From Pelecanus crispus (taxonomy: Eukaryota > Chordata > Aves > Pelecaniformes > Pelecanidae): a stretch of DNA of 64,000 bases. The position numbers and the translations under genes are program-made. Below the pieces are notes generated by a model that saw nothing but the letters and a program-made list of their open reading frames with translations, searched no databases and was not told the origin of the DNA. The stretch lies in the NCBI RefSeq assembly GCF_030463565.1, contig NC_134643.1, forward strand, positions 165,996,491 through 166,060,490. Direction: 5' to 3'. Of the stretch, positions 46,301 to 59,830 are shown piece after piece (the stretch's first letter is position 1; the number at the start of each line of letters is the position of its first letter).

Positions 46301-49186
46301 CCATTACGTACCATAGTTTTGCATTTCACCTTCCACAAACACCTATGAGCAATTTTGAAAACATGAATGATGAGCTTTGGTGACATTTTTTTTAATCAAA
46401 GCAAAGCTCTCCTTGCACAAAAAAGTAGAGCTAGCCTCCAATACAATGCTTTCTTGGGTATGGAAGTATTCTAGATGCCTCCTACTTGAAGTCTGTCAAT
46501 AGCCTTAATTTATCTGTGCTACGTATAAACCTAATAGATTTATACTAGTGAGCAAATGACTCATTTTATATTCCCACCAGGCTAAGCTGAAATTCGGTAG
46601 ACTTATTCAGTTCCACAGTATTGACTTTTGAAGAACAAAGAATCCATCCTTTAACAATTTTTCTTGCTATTGGAGGATGTCACATGCCTGTAGCCATGAT
46701 ATTGCCTCTACCATAAAGCCATAGTGTCAAGAAGGTGGATAATTGACACACACTTGTAAAATTTGTACCAGTGGCAATCACTGAAGTTCTGGAGAACTTG
46801 GAGAAGGATTCTCTCTGGTGAAGAAACACAGAGTGTAAGCTCCTAATTTGCTGGAGATTTTACAGGCTTTCTATGGAACTGAAGTGCAGAGACAGCTCTG
46901 AAAATAAACTGTTATAAATAAAGAAAGATTCCTTGGGCATTCATAATTCTGGTACTTATGAATCCTTATTCACATGCAAATTACTGGGAAAAGCAGTACA
47001 TAAACTGGAGGGTGTCCCCTCTTTTCCTCTGACTAGTTGAGCTCACTCAAATAGGTTTTGAGTAGGAAACAAAAACTATAATGAACACAGCTAAATGATG
47101 GATCAAGATAAAAACGTCTATACAGATTTCAGCTCATAAAAGCATGTCAGTATTTTAAATGCTCTTTAAGTCCTATTTTAAGTGCTTTCAATTATAAGGA
47201 AATGCTGAATCATACACTTTAGCACTTTCCTAAGGGCCTTAAATGTGTCAGCAGCCTCTAGTTCTACCAGCTCTAAGGTGTAGTTGACAGTCTGGAGTCA
47301 CTCTTCTGAATGGGCAGCTTCAGTGGTTCCATTCCCAAATCTTTTAAAAAGCCGAGTAAGTTAACTGGAGAAATTGCCAATTTGAGTGATCTCAGGAACA
47401 GCCATAAGATTAAAACTCTTCAGTTCCTCTGTCAAATTGCTTTGCTTCAAAATTCGGTAAGACTGAGTCAAAGGGAGAAGGAGGTATTTGTAGGGTCTTG
47501 CTTCCCCAGGACTCTTCCTATCTGAAGATTTTTCAGCAGTTTGCCTTCACACCTCCAAGCAGAATTGGATCTCATTCATGAGTTCCCCCATAACATGCCC
47601 CATTTGTTCCAACTGTTTAAATCTGGGCCTGACTGTCAGAACCAACTCACCCTCTGGCAACACAGGCACAAAGTGAATAAGGAACTTGCAGGGTAAAATG
47701 AAGAAATCAATAAAAGATTTCGATGATTTCTCCAAGATTGCTCAATTAAGTTTCAAAACAAATTAACTAAATGTTGTATTTACATAGCGGATTTCAATAT
47801 ATTTTTCATTTACAATGCTGAGTTAATTTTTACAGCTTTTTTTGTGTTTCCGTCTTTGTTATAGAGTAAATAAAAGGGTTTTGGCTATTCCTTTAAAAAA
47901 CACTTTTCCAGCCATGCATTGAGCTGCCGACAAGAGCTGCAGTTTACTTAGCTCATATTTTGTATTCCTTCCTCACCACTGCACATTCTGCACTTCTTCA
48001 ACACCACAAATAGTGGTATGTGTCCTCATGTGTCAAAACTTGATATAAAGTTTTTCTCATCTTTCCAACTCCTTTACAACGCTCACTGACTCACAGCTGC
48101 AAAGCCATTGCATGTTCAATAACCATGGTCTGGAACTGCAGTGGGGCACGCATTCAGGGAAAAATCAGAGGGCAAACTGGGGACCGGGCAAAAGTAATTT
48201 GCAATTAATAAAGTAGCTACTGGAAAGAAGTTTCATTCATACTTTCAGCTTCATTGGTTAGATCAATTAGAGATACTCTCCTAGTAATGTAAGCAGAATC
48301 TGGGCCTTAATATGCATACACCTTTGCAAAATCCTTTCAAGTGTATGAAAAAGAGCTTTGAAATAAAGGCAAAACCAGCTCATTACATCATTTTCAGACA
48401 CCATTTATATCAGCTAGTGCCATCTCCAAGATTCATAATAGCACAATTTTATTAATTCTCATAAAGCCTGATTTTGCATTCAGGCAGTCAACATGATTTT
48501 AAGTGCCAATATCTCAACCTGAAAGTCAGCAAAATATAAAATAACATCAGTAGAATATTAAAATCTCCCACTGAGATAAATAGAAATATGAAGGTTCAGA
48601 CAGAGCCAAACAGATTAGTGCTCACTTCCTACTCATTATGTGCTTTCAGCTAGCACAGTACAGTTTTATAATTTGATGGAAAAAAATTATACTTTTAAGC
48701 TATTTTCCAGCCTGAATTTCTAAGGCTGCTCCTCCCTTTAAAAAAGGCATAGCATTATTACCCATAAAACTATGACTACACAACAAGCTCAGTTCAATGA
48801 TGTCCATGTTGCTGGGATATATATTCTTTTCTCAAAACAAGTCTTGGGAGGAACACCAAAACCCAGGAGGGAAAAAAAAAAAAAGTGGGGGGAGGGAAGG
48901 GGAAATTGTTCTTTGACATCTTCCTTACTTCAGAACTTATTTGTAGTTCAGAATGGAGTCAAATGTCGTATCGGCAATTAAACTTTGACTTCTACTAGAG
49001 CAATATTAATGTAGAGCGAGTCCCAGAGCAGCACTGCCCAGCCCTGCGCTTGGGGTTAGCTCCAGTGCTAAACAGCACGTTGCTGACCGACACAGGAAAT
49101 CCCTCTCCTGTTCCTTGAGTTGAACTGAAGGGCTGGCATAAAGAAAATGTCCAAAGTATTAACAGCAACAAAAACTACAGGCTCGG

Positions 49187-49265
49187 AGCCAGATTTCAAA
49201 GGCATTTAGGTGCCTAACTTGCATTAATTTTAGTGGGACTAAGTTGCCTCTGAAAATCTGGCCTT
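49187..49265. mobile_element. imperfect palindromic (MITE-like) element
   Basis: The left arm, AGCCAGATTTCAAAGGC then ATTTAGGTGCCTAACTT, pairs with the right arm, AAGTT then GCCTCTGAAAATCTGGCC. The pairing is good except that the right arm lacks about 12 bases (the complement of ATTTAGGTGCCT). The loop is GCATTAATTTTAGTGGGACT. This architecture is typical of a non-autonomous DNA-transposon relic widespread in archosaurs and turtles. The family name is not asserted. Confidence 0.6.
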
Positions 49266-49913
49266 CAGTCTTCACTTTGTTTAAGCCACTCCAGATCCTG
49301 TGGCTCTGTCAGGATGTAGAAGCAATTACATTTCACAACTTTGAATCCAACAATATATTTTGGAAATCATTCAAAGTACAGTGCTTTTTTAACATGAGGT
49401 TTCCTTGTCCAATAAAATACACTGGAATTTTATATACTTGGTATTTGCAAGTCTCATTCCTTTTTATTTAGACTGAGGCCAGAAGCTAGCAGTATGTTGA
49501 AACCGCTGACATCCAAATAAACTCTGCTTTCTTCCATTAGGTGGGAAAAGTGTTTAATGGATATCAATGCGTTGACAAATACTTTAAGGAGTAATATACA
49601 ATTTCAGCTTTACTGAATGTTAATGTAATTGCTCCTGAACAAAACCATTGCCTAAAGAATGCTAATCCCAAAAGAAATAATGTAGGTGCTATAGTGCATA
49701 TAAAAATCAGAAATTAGCATTTGAGGTGTCCATTCCCATACAACTCCAAAATGAACTCAGCCAAACAAATACCAGCTTGGCTTGTAAAGGAATCCAGTGT
49801 AATGAAACACATTGAAAATGAGAAAACCAAATCCTCATTTTGATTCACAAGGCAGATGTGCACACACTTGAGCTAACAAAATCGATCTCAGAATATTTTA
49901 ATAAAAATAAACG

Positions 49914-49980
49914 CAGGTAGCTGTAATATCTAAATGCAGGTTCTAAACACAGGTAGCTGCAATATCTGTTAATGCCAGGC
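49914..49980 (+). repeat. two-copy tandem duplication, 36-base period
   Basis: CAGGTAGCTGTAATATCT at 49914 recurs as CAGGTAGCTGCAATATCT at 49950; the units then diverge. It is a small, old local duplication. Confidence 0.6.
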
Positions 49981-52900
49981 CACTTCATGAGATGATGCTC
50001 GCACTGCCCCAACAGATCATGCTAGGCAAACTCTTCAGAGCAGGAACTGCAAGCCCTCTCATCACCAGTGCCCGCGTCCAGTTTGTCCCTCGCACTGGTT
50101 CCAGCTCCCCAACGGCAAAGCACAGGAATGGAGCTTGTAAGAAGGTCTCAAACGAAACTTCATCCCCCTTCCCCACTGAAGCTGCAGCAGGGAACAGGCG
50201 AAGAACTTAGGTGCTGCCTTCTTCCCCCACAACATCATCAGTTGGTCTAATAAAAGATGCTGGTTTTCCTTGTGGAACTTGCCTCTCTAGTTTATACCAG
50301 TCAGTTGTTTTCCTTTCAGCAAGTCTTGCTTTTAATATCTAGTGAATATTGTACAAAGAAAACACAGTGAAAATACATATATTAGCTCTTTAAACATTTC
50401 TTTTTCCCCAATGGAAAAAGGTCTGTGGGCTAGTGTGTTAACCTCCTTCATGGTACAACGCACATTGCCTCTCACAGGGAAGAGCAGAAATCTTGTTGTC
50501 TTCCAAGACTGTACTACTTTCTCTCTGACCCTACGAAGCAGTATCCTTCTCTTCCCCAATGGAGTTTCTTTCTCACTGGCCTCTCAGACCTCCTTGTAGC
50601 TGGCTCACACACTTCTGAAAATCACTCCTTAAGAGAATAACCCACCTCCCTTTAAGCACCTGTTTGAGTAATTTCAGGAAATTTGTTCCTGACTCAGGCT
50701 AATCCTTCCTGGCTAGTCATCTTCCCTTTCCTTCCCAACTCACTATTATCCTTTAATTGTTGATTTGATCCCTCATGTCGCAAGTCGTCAGGGCTCCCTC
50801 CCCACTCCTGAGCAGGACTGGTTCAGCAGGAATCCCCAAGATGGTTAACACCTGGTCAGCCCCATGTCAGTTTATGAGGAAACCTCATTTCAAGTAGAAA
50901 CCGACGGCAGCAGTTTTAGCTTAGAGGAGACAAGGTGTTACTCTTCTTTTAATACGGTACGAAATTAAAGAATTTACAGCTGCTTATGTAACCTAACAGT
51001 CGTTCAGGGTTTTTACTCCTTTGCCCTGGTTTAACCTTAGACATGAAACCTGTTGGGGGATGAAACTCAAAAAATATGAAGTAGCTGCATTTTCTTTCGT
51101 CTTTCTTCTGGAACTGAAACAAAACTACCAGCTGATGAATGGCCATTTGTAACACAGATGTTAATGCGATACTAAATGAGACAAAAATCACCAATGCAGT
51201 TTGCAAGGCTCCCTGTGATGTACAGTCATCAGGCAACACTGAGACCAGCGCTAACCTAAGCTGGCTTTGCAGACGCAACCAATACACGTTTCATTATTAG
51301 TTTCAATGTTCTTATCACACACACTTGGGTTAATTAGACGTAACAATGGTCACATTCCCCCCAATCTGTACCAAAAATATAAATGGTCTTTAAAGCAAAT
51401 ACTAGCAAAGTACAAAGGAAACACTCAAGATGCTTTCACAGATAATTTTACAACGTGTACTTGCAAGGTGAAGTACCTGTTACTGGCAGAACGTATGGAG
51501 AGGCTGTCCAGCATATTAAAAAGAACAGTTTAAGCCATCAGTTGGCTCAATTCGCAACACATTCCAGGAACCCCATAAACAAAGACAACATGTGCAATGT
51601 TAACTTTCTCTTTTATGCTGACAGCTTTTTTTCTCCCATATAATGACCTTCCTGCACAGTGTGTGTTACCATAAAAAGAAACAGAGCCCAGTAAAATTAG
51701 AGGAACTGCTTAATATCAAAACGTTTTATCTGAGGAAGACACCACCGCCAGTGTAAATATAAAAAGCACAAGAATTAAAAAGTATTTGTTTTGCTGTCTC
51801 TTCTTTAAGCTTAGATTGTTCAAACAAACCTAGCTCGAGTTTTCAGTTACTCTGCACTAGACGGTCCTCCCAAAGGCTGAAACGGTACTCCAGAGAATGT
51901 GAACTTGGCTCCAATTTCAGACAATTTTCATCTTTTTTCAACAAAGAGAAAAGTATTTGAATGCTTTGTCTGTAGCCAAGAATTTGGATATGAAAGACAC
52001 ACCAGTAAACAAGTCACCAGAATAGGCCACTACTACCCAGACTGCAGTGCATGCTTGTTTTTAAAAAAAAAAAAACTTCTCTGGCCCAAAGGACACTTTT
52101 ATTTTACAAGCAGAATGCTAATGTGAAATTTTAGGTAGAGATTATCTCTCTCATCTAAGTACAAAAGAAAAGCTACATGCATTTTTGATAGACAGAGCTT
52201 AAGTTTGCTATTTTGTTTGTACAAAGAAAAGTAAAAAGGAAGATAAAACAAGAACCTCACAGCTAGTCGGCTTGGTAAAATGCTGCACCAAACTGAATTA
52301 CTTTTTCACAGTTTTGTTTGAACTACTACAGAGAGCCAACAACCCTTATTCATAGCATTCATCTTTCTATCAGCATTCCCAGAATGAAAACTGAAACTTT
52401 AAAAATATCATTGCTTTGTACCAAACGCACACTAACTTCCACCATGGCAACTATCCCACAAAACTCAGGCAAGGCTAATCACAGTTCCCTAGGTTTATTA
52501 TCTTTTGTATCAGGGAGACATTCAAAAGCACTATGGCTGCCTGGCAGCTAAGGCAGATATTGTCCTCACCCAGAAGAGTTTTAATTTTAGCCTCGTACAT
52601 TTGGTGAAAATACATTTCTGAAAATCAGAGAACGCGCCAGGCAAAAGCTCACGCCGGCTCCAGCATGTGGAGCTCCACAAAGTGGCATATAGGAGAACGG
52701 AGCAACAGCTCCGCGATGCCAGGGAGACTTCACTGAACATGCCAGTAAAGCCTCCCTAAGCCGGCCAGAAACCCAAGGGAAGGAAATGAGAGTGATTATA
52801 TACAGCTGAGCAAGCACAGTACAGAGACTCCTAAATCAGTGATATGGTGTTCGCTGCTGGTGTTCTGTGGTAAAAATGTTTACCATCTGTGTTACTCTCT

Positions 52901-54801
52901 CTTTGTTATGGACACTAATGGAGCCTTCAAACATAAAAGCGTGGGGGTGGGGAACAAAAACACGATTAAGCCGAAGTACTTTAAAATCACTTTTAGCTCT
53001 ATATTACATAAGGAAATCCTGACACTAAATGAAAAATGGATCGAAACCAAAACAGAGCAGTTTCAGGCTGAGCTCAGGAGGGCTACGCAGAGCTGGGTTA
53101 TTCTGCCCTGGAGGTCTAGTTCTGAGCTATCAGGCACAGACAAATCCTTTAGGTACTGAGAAGCCGCTCTAGTTTAGACACAAGGGAGCGAGGTATACTC
53201 CAATAGCTGCTAGGCCTTTCAGCCCCATCCTTACACCGAGCGTGCCTGCGGCAGTGAGTTTCCTAGGAAGCAGCTGCGTTCGTACAAAGCTTTTCTGCAG
53301 GGGAACTTCTCCGCTGTTCATCTCCTGCTGCTGAGAGGCCACGATGGCCTAGAGAGTACGACAGTCTGTAGTGAAGCCAAAAACTAATATACGCCATTCA
53401 GTTTGCAGTCTGTGCATGAAACCAAGCATCTGACTTGCTCGCGCTAGACGTCTCACGCTGCCGTACATGGAAGTAGGTGGAAATCACAGCCTCCAACCTG
53501 ATTTCCATCTGAGACATTTTTCACTCTGCTCATCAAAATTTATGTAAGGGAAAGGAGTTCCAACAACCTCATATCTCCACCAGAACCTCAAGTAGTTGCC
53601 TCACCATGCCTTCTCGCAGTCCCTTCCTCCTTCACTACCCAGAACAACCCTGCAGGGCATCGATGGTAACAGGAGTCCACCTTGCTTCCTTCAAGCCCAA
53701 GGCAGAGACCTTGGCTGAGAATCCCCTATTTCCATTCAACACAACTAGCTATTGGGGCGCCTATTCTCCAACCCCAGCACATCCAAATTCTTTGGCAGCC
53801 AGTGCCCGGTTTCAACAGAGCTGTCAGTAATTTGAGGCTAACTACTCAATTCAGCTCATGCACGCAGCACAGCCTCACAACGACGCAAGCTCATCTGTCA
53901 GTGAGAATAATGCTTTTTCAGATGAAATGTTGCAGGGAAGTTGTTATATCTCTCGTGTTACTGATGATGGTTCAAACAGTTCTAGCAGAGCAGGAGTGGA
54001 CTTCATGAACCACAAACCAAGCCAGGAAGAAGGAAATCAGAAGTGGAATAGCAGTTTGTTTTATCTACAGCTGGAGAGGCCTCCCAGCAGTCTCACAATG
54101 CTGAAAGTTGTTTTGGAACAGATTTGTGCCACCTGCAACATGACCCAAACTGAAACACCACATGGGTTTGAAAAATGCTTCCAGAGCTGACACAAAGTTG
54201 GAGGAGCTTCCCCACCTGAAAAGAATACAACTGAATCGGTCCCTGGCCCAAAATTCACCACTGCTAATGCATGGTCTCAGCAGATGAACCACTGACGGTG
54301 GATCATTCAGTGATGTGCTTGTGAAAACTCCTGCCTGAAGTCCAGGGAACTAATTGGCCTTTGGTTCCTTATGCCTCTCAACAAGTTCTCTACAATTAGA
54401 GTTAAAAGGGAGAAGGGTAGAAGGCGCTGTTTGCCACAAGTAGAGCTTCTTCTGGAGTGCAGCAAATAACAATGTAGGGAAACCTGTGTGGAAATGAGCC
54501 AGCAATCATAATCCTAACAATAAAGGAAAACTCCATAACTAAAAGAGCAAAGAACAAACCCCTGACCCTTCAGATCATGGAGGGAAATTAATCAGACAGC
54601 ATTGATACTATTTTTCTAATTCTTACCTTCTCAGTGAACCCTCATGTTATTGAGGCATGCATCTAAGATTCTTAGTCATGCACTTTTCCTCTAATAATTT
54701 ACCTACCATCCAAAAGAAAAGTGGTGAGCTTACACACATCTACAAAAACCATGCATTTACTTTTTAGCATTTAACCGTGACATGGTTATAAAGTGTTTAC
54801 T

Positions 54802-54823
54802 GGGCGGGGCAGGAGGGTGGGGG
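54802..54823 (+). other. G-quadruplex motif
   Basis: Four G-tracts (GGG, GGGG, GGG, GGGGG) are separated by C, CAGGA and T, fitting the canonical G3+ with loops of 1-7. The G-rich strand is the template strand for PCCA. Confidence 0.6.
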
Positions 54824-55364
54824 CGTGGAGAAGCCCTCTGTGTTGTATACAAAAAAAAACCCTTTGCTTGATACTTTGCCTCTGATATTCTGTTTCCTGT
54901 GTACCCTACAGATATTTCTATTTAAAATCTTTATTCCTTCAGGGCACTAATGGTAGACTGAGAGTTCAATTCATCTCTGGTGATAATCTCTTCTTAACCT
55001 TCTCTACAGCTTCCATCATCGCCTTCCATCAGGATTTTGACAGGCTAAGGGGCATCAACCTGCCAGAGCTCTCTTGATCTTTAAACCTCTACAACACTAC
55101 CAGTGCATTCTGCTCCATGCCTATGTTTCCACCACAAGCGTCCATCCTATTTCAGATTAGAAATGGAGCTCCTCAACCGGATACTTCTCAGTGCAGTCAT
55201 ACAAGCTCTTGTAAAGAATGATTATTCCCTTTTACGCTCAGCATTACCACAGACCTGGAATTGCTTGTCCTGATTTTCTCCATCTATATTGCTTCTGTGT
55301 CACTGCCCTGTAAAGCCTTCAGAGACACCCAAGAATGTGCACAATCACTGAATACATTGTCAAA

Positions 55365-55498
55365 CTGTGGAGTTGTGGAGTCCTTAGAGATATTCAAAAG
55401 CCAGCTGGACACAGCCCTGATCAGCCTGCTCTAGTCGACCCTGCCTTGAACAGGCTGGGGGTGTGTGGTCCTTTCCAACCTCAAATTGTCTATAAGAG
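55365..55498 (+). mobile_element. old CR1 LINE 3' fragment
   Basis: Recognisable CR1 sense text includes GGAGTCCTTAGAGATATTCA, AAAGCCAGCTGGACACAGCC and GACCCTGCCTTGAACAGGCTG, ending GTCCTTTCCAACCTCAAATT. It is diverged from the younger copies, 5'-truncated, and opposite in orientation to PCCA. Confidence 0.8.
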
Positions 55499-58400
55499 CC
55501 TTCTCTGGCCTCTCCGAGAGTGCGAGTGTGTTTGTACAGTTACTTCACATGTAACATTGCATTTCTGTTTGGCTATTTAAGATAAACTAGGAAAGATTTT
55601 CATCTTGCCTGCAGCACGGTGAGAAATGTTTTAAGGGTGGAGAAACTCACTGCCTCTCTTGCATCTTGAGGTGCTTCCCAACTTCCTGAAGGTATCTTCC
55701 GCTTTACAGGAAACATTAGTACAGTTTGTGCCTCGTAAAAGCCACCACTTGATGCCATAAACCAAGATATTTCCATCATCACATACTCCTTTTCTAAGTC
55801 AGTGTGGCAAAAACAGGCTGTGGGACAGATGCCTTTCAGGATGTAGCTGTGATCTTCTTGATGCAGTGTCCAGATCTGGCTTTGGTACAGCGACCACATT
55901 GGGTTGTTCTGCTTGCTGAGTATTTGTTAAATGTTAACAGTGGGCTTGGAACTTACAAGGCTAAGGGAGGGCTTCCCTGCGGCTCTTTTATAACTAAAAG
56001 ATAAACCTGGGGAGAAAAAAAACAAAATAACACAAAACCCTCACAAAAAAACAAGGAACGCCCAAAGACTTGTAACAGAATACTAATGTAAGTATTTTAA
56101 AATTCAAACATCTTTGTTTTTATTCATATGAAGACTGACATCAAAGAAAGCAGTAAGTGAGAGTTGGTTCTGAGGGCATGTGAGGAGAAGTTGCTCTGAA
56201 GTAGGGAGGAGAAGGAGGTAGCAGTGGAAACAGAGGACATCGCCACAGCTTTCCTACCCACAGGGCTTTTCGGCCTCGATGGAATATTCCCACATCCTGT
56301 GCGGCACCGCTGTGTCACATACGCTGAAGCTCTTTGGCACGGGGGCAGTTTGTTTTCACTCTCCTTTCAATACTGCGGGCCTTTCCTTTTCATCTGCATT
56401 GCCCTGACCTCCCTTTTCTCCCTCCCTCCCCCCAATCAAACAATTATCATCAGATGCAGGAAGAACCTTGTTGTGGTTCGGCTGCTCATAACACAATTTG
56501 CTATGCGAATACTTCCTGTGCACCCTGCCAACATGGCATCTCTCCAAGACATAAGACTGGTGTTTGGGAGATGGTCACACAAGCATGATACTTCCTACTA
56601 CAACTGCTCTGCCCTTCACCTGCCTTCGCCTTACTATGGGCAAGGGCTATAAATATCAAATGGCATGAATGAAACGAAGATGGACACTGCCTGTACCAGT
56701 TACGAGTGTTTGCAGCACTGTGGATTGCTGTCCTTCAGATAACCAGGGATGCACAAGTTCTTTGTTAAAACATCGTTAACGTAATTTTCAATGTACTTCA
56801 CACAGAATAGAATTTATGTGAAACTTTAGTTTCACAAAAAGTGAAATAAACCGTCTGTTCCTGCCTGGTAAATTCAGTTCCCCTGTTATTTGCATAAAGT
56901 CTTAAATGAACACTGGGAAAATTTCCGGAGCTTCAAAATATTGATTGAAGGCTAATATTAGATTTTACATACAAGTAATAATCTGGACCTAGATACTGTT
57001 AGATACAATAGGGACAAAGGAAAGACTTTTGTCTTACAAGAGTCCCTGGTGTTCCCTGTCGGTAGTACTTTTGTGTTAATTCTAGTAGCTGTATGACTTG
57101 CTGAGACATAGCAATTTTTCTATAGTCTATTCTTGTCCTCATACTTCTCCTAAACGCTACTTCCAGAACAACGTCAGAGTTAATGTTGGATTAATAGTAA
57201 CACCTCTCTTCTCAACCCATGTATCTCTCTAGCAAAAAAACCCAAGTATGCCTAAAATGCAGGAAATGCACAAGAGAAGCAATCTGAGAAAAGATGGAGA
57301 AGATAAACACGGCAGAAAAATCAAAGAAAGGATGACTAGAAAGAACAAATGAAACATGAAGAAAAAGAAGATTTGACATGGTATATGACAAAGTAATAGA
57401 AGACTTTGGTGATGAAGACAGGCGGACTGAACTTCATGTATAAAGCAATAAATCCTATCAAAAGAGACAACACAGAAGCACACCATTTTAAAGACAGCAT
57501 AGTTGAATACATATTCTGGAGTCCATGAAAGGCATCCGGAAAGAGGAACTGAAACCCATTTTAGTTAAGAGACAAATGCACAGGCAAGGGTTTCGGTTGT
57601 GGGAACAAAAAAGTATTGAACACAAGTAGAAGCCAACTGAGCGCATGATGACAGCACTTAGAGCTCCACACTGGCTTCCTACCTGCTTCAAAGCACCGTA
57701 CAGTGTGTTAAGTTTGACCTCTGACATGGTCTGGGAGTTGGCCTTTCCCTCAGTGATGGTCCTAGCAGTACAGATATTTTAGCTCATAGACAGCCAAAAT
57801 GCAATGAAACAGAAAAGTAAAAAAATTAGAGTTATTTCATCAGTTTGCAAACTTAATTATGTATCCTACTGTTTACTCATATTTTGTCACATATTCTGGT
57901 GCTTTAACAATGGGAAAACAAAATTCACTAAGGTAATTTACAGGAATCTCTTTATTTGAACTTAGGATAAAACCCACAGTAATCATGAGCACTGTGTGGC
58001 GATATTTTCACTATTTAGGACAGGAAGTGAAAAATACCAAACACATCTAAAATTGCATTAGGGATTTGTGCAGACAGAAGGTAATTACACAAAGTGGACT
58101 TTGGCCAAGACTCTCAGAATATGAAGCGGTCTCAGAACCTTGTGGAAATTACCATGGGATCTTTAATGATAAGTGGGCTAAATCTTCGTTTAAATTGTCC
58201 TAAAAACGATGCTTTCTCTAATAGCACATTGTCCCTTTGCTACACGGATTGACAGCACCATCGTACTCCAAAATTAGATGGCATGTCCAACGCTACAGCA
58301 CTCAAGTGGAAAAACAAAAACAAACAAACAAAAAAAACCCCCAAAGCATAGGCATTTAAAAAAATAGACCAGGAGTAGACATCTCAAGTGTTTCACATGC

Positions 58401-59199
58401 ACAGAATTACTTGCTGTCTAATTTATTACAGATTAGTAAGAGATCCCTTATTTTAGGTCAGTGCTATGACAATGGAAGTATGCCAACATAACCTTGATTT
58501 TCTTAATTAGCATTTAACAAGAAGTTTGTCCTCCTCTAGAAATATTTCCTTCCATAAGGAAGAATAACCTTGAACAGAAGACAAAACTAAGCCAAGGAGA
58601 GGAGAAAAATGAAACCGAAGCTCCCGATATATTTACATGCCTTTAAAATATATTTATTTACATACCCTTAAAATGTAAATAAAATAGATCTGAGTAAAAA
58701 ATGACTTAATCTCCCAGAAGCAAGCACAGCACTGTATCTGTATTCATAACTACTCAGGGGAAAACCAACCACAAAGAAGGTCCCTCTTTTACACATGCTT
58801 CCTACCACGGACGATGTGCTCATGTAACTCATTGTTTACCTACTCTGGAAACAAAAATGCCACGAAAAAGCAATCACAAGGCAGATGGCTGGTTTCACTA
58901 ATCTGACCCTATTTCTTCCAAGTAAATCTAGTCTACAGTAGTGACGCCCCAAATAATCCACCATTCCTATAATACTTAGATTTGCATATTTAGGTTAGAA
59001 ATGCCTGGCATCGATGGATTAAGATTTTCCCTCACTAAAACAATGCTTTGTCACAAATTTTACTCCAGAGACCATGCCGATTCTTAAACCAGATGTGTCC
59101 ACACACTGAAAACCTGCGTGGAAGCATGCTCATAAAACATTCTTACCAATGCTCACCTCTATAGCTGCAACGCGTTTGGAAGTTTCCTTTTACTCTACT

Positions 59200-59830
59200 T
59201 AAACCCGACTGTAAAGAGCGACAAATGCAAAGATTCTCTCTGTAGCCGCCCCCATGATAACAGATGACAAGATGCAGCACAAGCTTCATCTCTTGCTAAT
59301 TAAACGAATCAATTAAGAGACTATTGTTGCAACTGTGTAACTGCTGTTCTATAGTGGCAATAACAACCCCACGGGGAGGTCTTTTACTACATTAAAATGC
59401 TGTCCTCCACAACTCCATTTGATATTATTAGAAACAGTTTTTTGCGTCTTGCTGTCATATTAGTAGCAAAGGCAAATTATGGAAATATGCAGACCAGAAT
59501 GGTCCCAGTATGAGATCAGGTTTGGTTTTCAGCCTCCAAGGGAACAATTGCTGAAATTCCAAAGTTCCCTAAAGTTCTTTAATGGAACTGATAAATCTAT
59601 CAGCACAGCATCCATTTAGATTCTAGGTAAGGGTCACGTATTTGCATACTTTCCTGCTAAGCTGATACAATTCAACTAGATAAATTATCATATTAAGTTT
59701 ACCCTCCTGAGTTAAACTGATGGAGTTCAAAATTGTTTTCGATGGTTGTCATTAATCGCTGTTACATCCTAAATGCTCACTTTGAAATCTAATTGTGCTG
59801 GTGTACCAAGGGTCATATTAATAGCATTTT
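59200..59830. promoter_or_regulatory. candidate conserved non-coding element
   Basis: The sequence is repeat-free, with TAATTAAA at 59297, AATTAAG at 59311 and a SOX-like CTATTGTTG at 59321, all within 35 bases. Further right are TGTCATTAATCGCTG near 59747 and GTCATATTAATAGC near 59812. Dense homeobox and SOX-type cores suggest an enhancer, but conservation was not tested. Confidence 0.3.

Larger units (their letters stand above)
43376..59199 (-). other. PCCA: PCCA intron, middle-right part
   Basis: No exon was recognised. The stretch includes a palindromic element (49187-49265), a two-copy duplication (49914-49980), a G-quadruplex motif (54802-54823) and an old CR1 fragment (55365-55498). 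Open frames of up to 142 codons (56224-56652) contain no recognisable domains. The rest is AT-rich non-repetitive DNA. Confidence 0.55.

Noticed and set aside
56224-56652. 142-codon open frame
   Set aside because: No start context, domain or conserved pattern recognisable; overlapping frames of similar length suggest chance.
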